NCBI GenBank assembly: GCA_050247155.1
Contig: JBFWUS010000025.1
Coordinates: forward strand, 1 to 64,000
Length of the DNA: 64,000 nt
DNA from: Mesorhizobium_G sp050247155
GTDB lineage: Bacteria > Pseudomonadota > Alphaproteobacteria > Rhizobiales > Rhizobiaceae
Reading direction: 5' to 3'
This document shows positions 60,246-64,000 of the stretch, piece by piece. Under the pieces are notes generated by a model, which searched no databases, was not told the DNA's origin, and worked only from the letters and a program-made list of their open reading frames with translations. Each line of letters opens with the position of its first letter. The stretch's first letter is position 1. The position numbers and the translations under genes are program-made.

Positions 60246-62336
60246 ATGAACGCTCCCGTCAACCAGACCGATCCTCTTGTCCTGTTCATGCCGTCCGGCA
60301 AGCGCGGGCGGTTTCCAGTCGGCACGCCGATCCTCGATGCGGCGCGGTCGCTGGGCGTTTATGTCGAATCCGTCTGCGGCGGGCGGGCGACCTGCGGTCG
60401 CTGCCAGATCGAAGTGCAGAAGGGCAATTTCGCCAAGCACAAGATCACCTCCTCGCTCGACCACGCCTCCCCCAAAGGGCCAAAGGAAGAGCGTTATGAG
60501 CGCGTGCGCGGAGCGCTGCCGGATGGTCGCCGCCTCTCCTGTTCGACCACCATCCAGGGCGACCTCGTTATCGACGTGCCGCAGGATACGGTCATCAACG
60601 CGCAGGTCGTGCGCAAGGCAGCGACCGACCGTGTCATCGAGCGCGATTCGCCGATCCAGCTTTGTTATGTCGAGGTCGAGCAGCCCGACATGCACAAGCC
60701 TTTGGGTGATCTCGACCGACTGAAGGCGGAGCTGGAAAAAGACTGGGGATTCAAGGACCTGCTGGTCGCGCCTTATCTGATTCCAAAACTCCAGAAGATC
60801 ATGCGCACCGAGCTGCCGGACCAGCCGGAGGTCAGCGAAGGCAAATGGGGCGTCACCGCCGTCGTGCATCGCGACATGGAAACCGCCCGGCCCTTTATCA
60901 CGGCGCTCTATCCCGGCCTTAAGAACGAGGCCTATGGCATTGCCTGCGACATCGGCTCGACGACGATCGCCATGCATCTGGTGTCGCTGCTCTCGGGCCG
61001 CATCGCCGCTTCGTCCGGAACGTCGAACCCCCAGATTCGCTTCGGTGAAGATCTGATGAGCCGCGTCTCCTACGTGATGATGAACCCCGATGGCCGAGAA
61101 GCCATGACCAAGGCCGTGCGCGAAGCGGTCAACGGGCTGATCGGCAAGGTCTGCGAGGAAGGCGGCGTCGACCGCAACGATATTTTCGACTGCGTGTTTG
61201 TCGGCAACCCGATCATGCACCATCTGTTCCTCGGCATCGACCCGACGGAATTGGGGCAAGCGCCGTTCGCGCTCGCGGTGTCCGGCGCGCTGCAATATTG
61301 GGCGCATGAGATCGACATAAACGTCAGCCCCGGCGCGCGGCTTTATATGCTGCCCTGCATCGCCGGTCATGTCGGTGCGGACGCCGCCGGCGCGACGCTG
61401 TCGGAGGGACCGCACCGCCAGGACAAGATGATGCTGCTTGTCGATGTCGGCACCAATGCCGAGATCGTGCTCGGCAACAAAAACCGTGTCGTCGCGGCAT
61501 CGTCTCCGACCGGCCCAGCCTTCGAAGGCGCGGAAATCTCGTCCGGCCAGCGCGCCGCGCCTGGCGCGATCGAGCGCGTGCGCATCGATCCGGCGACGCT
61601 GGAACCGCGCTACCATGTGATCGGAACCGAGATGTGGTCCGACGAACCGGGTTTCGACGAGGCCTCCTGGACCACGGGCGTCACCGGCATTTGCGGCTCG
61701 GCCATCATCGAGGTGGTGGCGGAGATGTATCTGACTGGCATTATTTCGGAAGACGGCGTGGTCGACGGCTCGATGGCTGCCAAAAGCCCGCGCATCGTGC
61801 CCAACGGCCGTACGTTCTCGTATCTCCTGCGTGAAGGGCGTCCGGGCGAGCCGAATATTTCCGTCACCCAGAACGATGTGCGCGCGATCCAGCTTGCCAA
61901 GGCCGCGCTCTATGCCGGCATCAAGCTTTTGATGGAGAAACAGGGCGTCGATCAGATCGACATGATCCGCTTCGCCGGCGCGTTCGGCTCCTTCATCGAT
62001 CCGAAATATGCGATGGTGCTGGGCTTGATCCCCGACTGTGATTTGTTGGACGTGAAGGCCGTCGGCAACGCGGCCGGCACGGGCGCGCTGATGGCGCTGC
62101 TCAACCGCGGCTATCGGCGCGAGATCGAGAAAACGGTGCGCGAAATCGAAAAGATCGAAACCGCGCTGGAACCAAACTTCCAGCAGCTTTTCATCAACGC
62201 CATGGCGTTGCCCAACAAGGTCGACCCCTTCGTGAAGCTGGCGGAACAGGTGACGCTGCCGCCGCGCAAGGTTCTGGAAAATGCCGAGGGCGGTGGACGC
62301 CGGCGCGGCCGCGAAGGCCGGCGTGGGCGCGAATAG
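60246..62336 (+). CDS. RACo-like corrinoid reductive activator: 2Fe-2S ferredoxin plus ASKHA domain (DUF4445)
   Basis: The 696-residue protein has an N-terminal plant-type 2Fe-2S domain (Cys44, 50, 53, 99 in CGGRATCGRC and LSCSTT). A linker domain follows (about 120-220), then an actin-like ATPase: GIACDIGSTTIAMHLVSLLSG (about 231-251), LLVDVGTNAEIVLG (about 400), GAEISSGQRAAPGAIE and MIRFAGAFGSF. Such proteins use ATP to reduce inactive Co(II) corrinoid to Co(I). It should reactivate the corrinoid protein after oxidation. The end is Arg/Gly-rich (GGGRRRGREGRRGRE). The ACT-domain gene follows 4 bases later. Confidence 0.92.
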   Translation: MNAPVNQTDPLVLFMPSGKRGRFPVGTPILDAARSLGVYVESVCGGRATCGRCQIEVQKGNFAKHKITSSLDHASPKGPKEERYERVRGALPDGRRLSCSTTIQGDLVIDVPQDTVINAQVVRKAATDRVIERDSPIQLCYVEVEQPDMHKPLGDLDRLKAELEKDWGFKDLLVAPYLIPKLQKIMRTELPDQPEVSEGKWGVTAVVHRDMETARPFITALYPGLKNEAYGIACDIGSTTIAMHLVSLLSGRIAASSGTSNPQIRFGEDLMSRVSYVMMNPDGREAMTKAVREAVNGLIGKVCEEGGVDRNDIFDCVFVGNPIMHHLFLGIDPTELGQAPFALAVSGALQYWAHEIDINVSPGARLYMLPCIAGHVGADAAGATLSEGPHRQDKMMLLVDVGTNAEIVLGNKNRVVAASSPTGPAFEGAEISSGQRAAPGAIERVRIDPATLEPRYHVIGTEMWSDEPGFDEASWTTGVTGICGSAIIEVVAEMYLTGIISEDGVVDGSMAAKSPRIVPNGRTFSYLLREGRPGEPNISVTQNDVRAIQLAKAALYAGIKLLMEKQGVDQIDMIRFAGAFGSFIDPKYAMVLGLIPDCDLLDVKAVGNAAGTGALMALLNRGYRREIEKTVREIEKIETALEPNFQQLFINAMALPNKVDPFVKLAEQVTLPPRKVLENAEGGGRRRGREGRRGRE

Positions 62337-62340
62337 GCCG

Positions 62341-62724
62341 ATGCCCAAGCTGCGCCTTGAGACTCTGCCGGAAGCCTATGCGGTTTCGCGCCTCGGGCCG
62401 GCCGAGCGCATACCAGCATGGGCAGACGAACCGGGCTTCGTCAGCATCAGCCGCACTGAGGACGAGCTTTCCATCGTCTGTGTGGCCGAACGCGTGCCAG
62501 CGGACATCAAATCGGACGGTCCGTGGACCTGTTTCAAGCTGGTCGGCCCCTTCGCCTTTAACGAAACCGGCATTGCGCTGGCTGCAATCCAACCGCTTGC
62601 CGAAGCCGGCATCGGCATCTTTCTCGTGTCGACGTTCGATACCGACTATCTGCTGGTCAAGGCGGAAAATGCCGCGAATGCAAGGCATGCGCTGGGCAAT
62701 GCAGGGCACATTTTTCTGGCATAG
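62341..62724 (+). CDS. ACT-domain protein
   Basis: The 127-residue protein begins MPKLRLETLPEAYAVSRLGP, with FVSISRTEDELSIVCVAERVP and ALAAIQPLAEAGIGIFLVSTFDTDYLLVK, a pair of ACT-type folds that bind amino acids. It is four bases after the reactivase gene and may sense an amino acid such as glycine or methionine for the pathway. Function otherwise unknown. Confidence 0.8.
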   Translation: MPKLRLETLPEAYAVSRLGPAERIPAWADEPGFVSISRTEDELSIVCVAERVPADIKSDGPWTCFKLVGPFAFNETGIALAAIQPLAEAGIGIFLVSTFDTDYLLVKAENAANARHALGNAGHIFLA

Positions 62725-62749
62725 CCCCGCTGGACCAATAAACAGTTTC

Positions 62750-62763
62750 ATTTGCATGCAAAT
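62750..62763. promoter_or_regulatory. Palindrome ATTTGCATGCAAAT
   Basis: A perfect 14-bp palindrome in the gap between the ACT-domain gene and the small DUF1127-like gene, followed by a second overlapping dyad (CAAATAAATTTG). It is an operator candidate for the small gene. Confidence 0.45.
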
Positions 62764-62867
62764 AAATTTGTGCAGTGCAGCATCTTGCCATGATGCGGCC
62801 TGAAACCCATATAATCAGGGCATATAGCGCTTGAGGCAGTGATGTGCTTCGCGCCAACCCTCGAAAG

Positions 62868-63038
62868 ATGAACACGATGAACCCGCTCAAAGCCCTTGGC
62901 TCCTTTCTGGCCGACCGCCGCACCTCCTCGATCCTGAATTCCCTGTCCGACGAAGCCCAGAAAGACATTGGTTGGAAGTGGACTGCAAGCCGCCGCGCGC
63001 CCGTTGCTCGCACCTCGGTCAATTGGGACCTGATCTGA
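62868..63038 (+). CDS. DUF1127-like small protein
   Basis: The 56-residue product MNTMNPLKALGSFLADRRTS carries SILNSLSDEAQKDIGWKW, resembling the L..L.DR.L.DIG pattern of DUF1127 proteins. These small, often Arg-rich proteins act in RNA turnover, phosphate or C1 control in rhizobia. An AT-rich palindromic control region lies upstream. Convergent with the LysR gene. Confidence 0.7.
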   Translation: MNTMNPLKALGSFLADRRTSSILNSLSDEAQKDIGWKWTASRRAPVARTSVNWDLI

Positions 63039-63040
63039 TC

Positions 63041-63157
63041 ATGCGGAACAATCGCACCAGCGGCCAGGCCGCCGGCAAGCTTGCCTATCTCAGGCAGGCC
63101 ATTCAGCTCGTAGCCGACACCTTGACCCGTTCCTGGCCTTCGAAGCGTCCGGTCTGA
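63041..63157 (+). CDS. Possible 38-residue basic protein
   Basis: ATG 63041 follows the DUF1127-like stop by two bases and reads MRNNRTSGQAAGKLAYLRQAI, ending SWPSKRPV. It overlaps the end of the convergent LysR gene by about 55 bases, which weakens the case. Confidence 0.3.
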   Translation: MRNNRTSGQAAGKLAYLRQAIQLVADTLTRSWPSKRPV

Positions 63158-64000
63158 CGGAACTGCTCGAACGCGGCACGGATATGATCCGCCGCCGCCT
63201 GCACTGGCGCGCTGGCATCAGGCGTCACCATCATAGCGATGCTGTAATCGCCCATGATAGGTAGGCCGTCCTTTACGCCGAGTTCGACCATCTCGTCGGT
63301 GATGAAAGATTTCGGCAAAGGCGCGATTGCCAGGTCCGCCATGATCGCCGCGCGCTGTCCGGCGGTATGTGCGCTCATATAGGCCACGCGATAGTTGCGG
63401 CCATCACGGCCGAGCGCGTCCATGGCCCGCTGCCGCCAACTGCACCCCTCTTCCCACACCGAAATCGGCAGCGGCTCGCGCAGATGCGCGCAACCGCCCT
63501 TGGCGCCAGCCCAAACGATGCGCTCGGTAAGCAGCGTTTCGACCGCACTGGAAGCTCCACTCGAACTCGTCATGAGGCTGATGTCGAGCGTGCGGTCGTC
63601 CATGCGCCGGCGCAGATTGGCGCTCTGGTCAATAATCACATCGACTGCAATCGATGGGTGGGTCTGCGCAAAACGCTTCAGAACGTGCGGCAGCACCCGC
63701 TCGCCGAAATCGTCCGGCGAGCCCAGGCGAACGACGCCGACAATGTCCGGCACGATGAATTTCGACACCGCCTCGCGGTTGATGGCGATCAACCGGCGCG
63801 CATAGCCGAGCAGCATTTCGCCGTCCGCCGTCAGCGATACAGAACGCGCGTCCCGGACGAAGACGGGCCGGCCCAAAATGTCTTCGAGTTTCTTGATCTG
63901 CATGGAAACGGCCGACGGCGTGCGGAAAACGGCGTTCGCTGCTGTGGTGAAACTGCCGGTCTCGGCAATCGCAACGAAGGTGCGCAAAACGTCCAGATCG
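63103..64000 (-). CDS. LysR-type transcriptional regulator, N-terminus outside window
   Basis: The frame runs off the right edge: the sequence to the last base still reads DLDVLRTFVAIAETGSFTTAAN, so the first few residues lie outside. The winged helix (AIAETGSFTTAANAVFRTPSAVSMQIKKLEDILG) is followed by the co-inducer domain (about 90-295), with HPSIAVDVIIDQSANLRRRM and ADLAIAPLPKSFI. Its target and effector are not known. It is convergent with the DUF1127-like gene and is the closest regulator gene to the corrinoid cluster. Confidence 0.9.
   Translation of the reverse strand, partial: DLDVLRTFVAIAETGSFTTAANAVFRTPSAVSMQIKKLEDILGRPVFVRDARSVSLTADGEMLLGYARRLIAINREAVSKFIVPDIVGVVRLGSPDDFGERVLPHVLKRFAQTHPSIAVDVIIDQSANLRRRMDDRTLDISLMTSSSGASSAVETLLTERIVWAGAKGGCAHLREPLPISVWEEGCSWRQRAMDALGRDGRNYRVAYMSAHTAGQRAAIMADLAIAPLPKSFITDEMVELGVKDGLPIMGDYSIAMMVTPDASAPVQAAADHIRAAFEQFRQTGRFEGQERVKVSATS

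Noticed and set aside
60225..62348. Open frame of about 700 codons antisense to the corrinoid reactivase
   Set aside because: Same explanation: GC-driven absence of stops. The plus-strand protein has clear ferredoxin and ATPase motifs.

Overview
The window reads as chromosome of an alphaproteobacterium of the Rhizobiales, most like Mesorhizobium or a close Phyllobacteriaceae relative. This rests on high GC content, the gene order rne / aminotransferase / M48 protease / DsbA-like / aroQ / accB / accC / aat, prophage proteins with the rhizobial ANDN motif, and short palindromic intergenic repeats. The assignment is inference; there is no rRNA or tRNA gene in the window to confirm it.

Positions 1 to about 16.3 kb are accessory DNA: a prophage remnant or phage satellite that continues off the left edge. 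Most of it is transcribed leftward. Read in that direction it has an AlpA-like excisionase/regulator, small coupled genes, a winged-helix protein and a large probable replication-module protein with a 15-bp tandem repeat. It continues with a ClpP-like prohead protease, a coiled-coil protein, a tail assembly chaperone with a programmed -1 frameshift, a tape measure protein and a Nu1-like DNA-binding protein. No large terminase, portal, major capsid, sheath or integrase is visible. Cargo includes a lower-GC P-loop ATPase, a nucleoside-deoxyribosyltransferase-like protein (a candidate immune effector), an SRAP/YedK protein, several tiny membrane proteins, two opposed ParB-like relics and a small gene broken by an in-frame TGA.

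Positions 16.3 to 49.3 kb are core genome. They hold cell-wall genes (PBP1A, AmiC amidase), rne with a long structured leader, a class I/II aminotransferase, a BepA-like protease, a DsbA-family protein, aroQ, biotin carboxyl carrier and carboxylase (accBC), aat and dnaE. A tandem glycine riboswitch precedes the glycine cleavage operon gcvTHP. After that come a RelE-like/HTH toxin-antitoxin locus with a frameshifted toxin, a SulP transporter with its HTH regulator, parE, a DUF1272 protein, a DMT permease, a DUF2336 protein, a MaoC hydratase with a CitE-like CoA lyase, a flavin reductase and a nitroreductase.

Positions 50.4 to 62.7 kb hold the most interesting region: a complete-looking corrinoid-dependent methyl-transfer pathway. 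It has a non-pyrrolysine MttB-family methyltransferase divergent from its corrinoid protein, a DUF1638 protein, a cysteine-rich MetV-like protein, MetF, a methyltetrahydrofolate:corrinoid methyltransferase, a RACo-like ferredoxin/ASKHA corrinoid reactivase and an ACT-domain protein. Together they could take a methyl group from a quaternary amine to tetrahydrofolate and then to methylene-THF, the same C1 pool fed by the glycine cleavage system 20 kb away. Three of these enzymes carry Arg/Gly-rich tails. The window ends in a DUF1127-like small gene and a LysR regulator that runs off the right edge.
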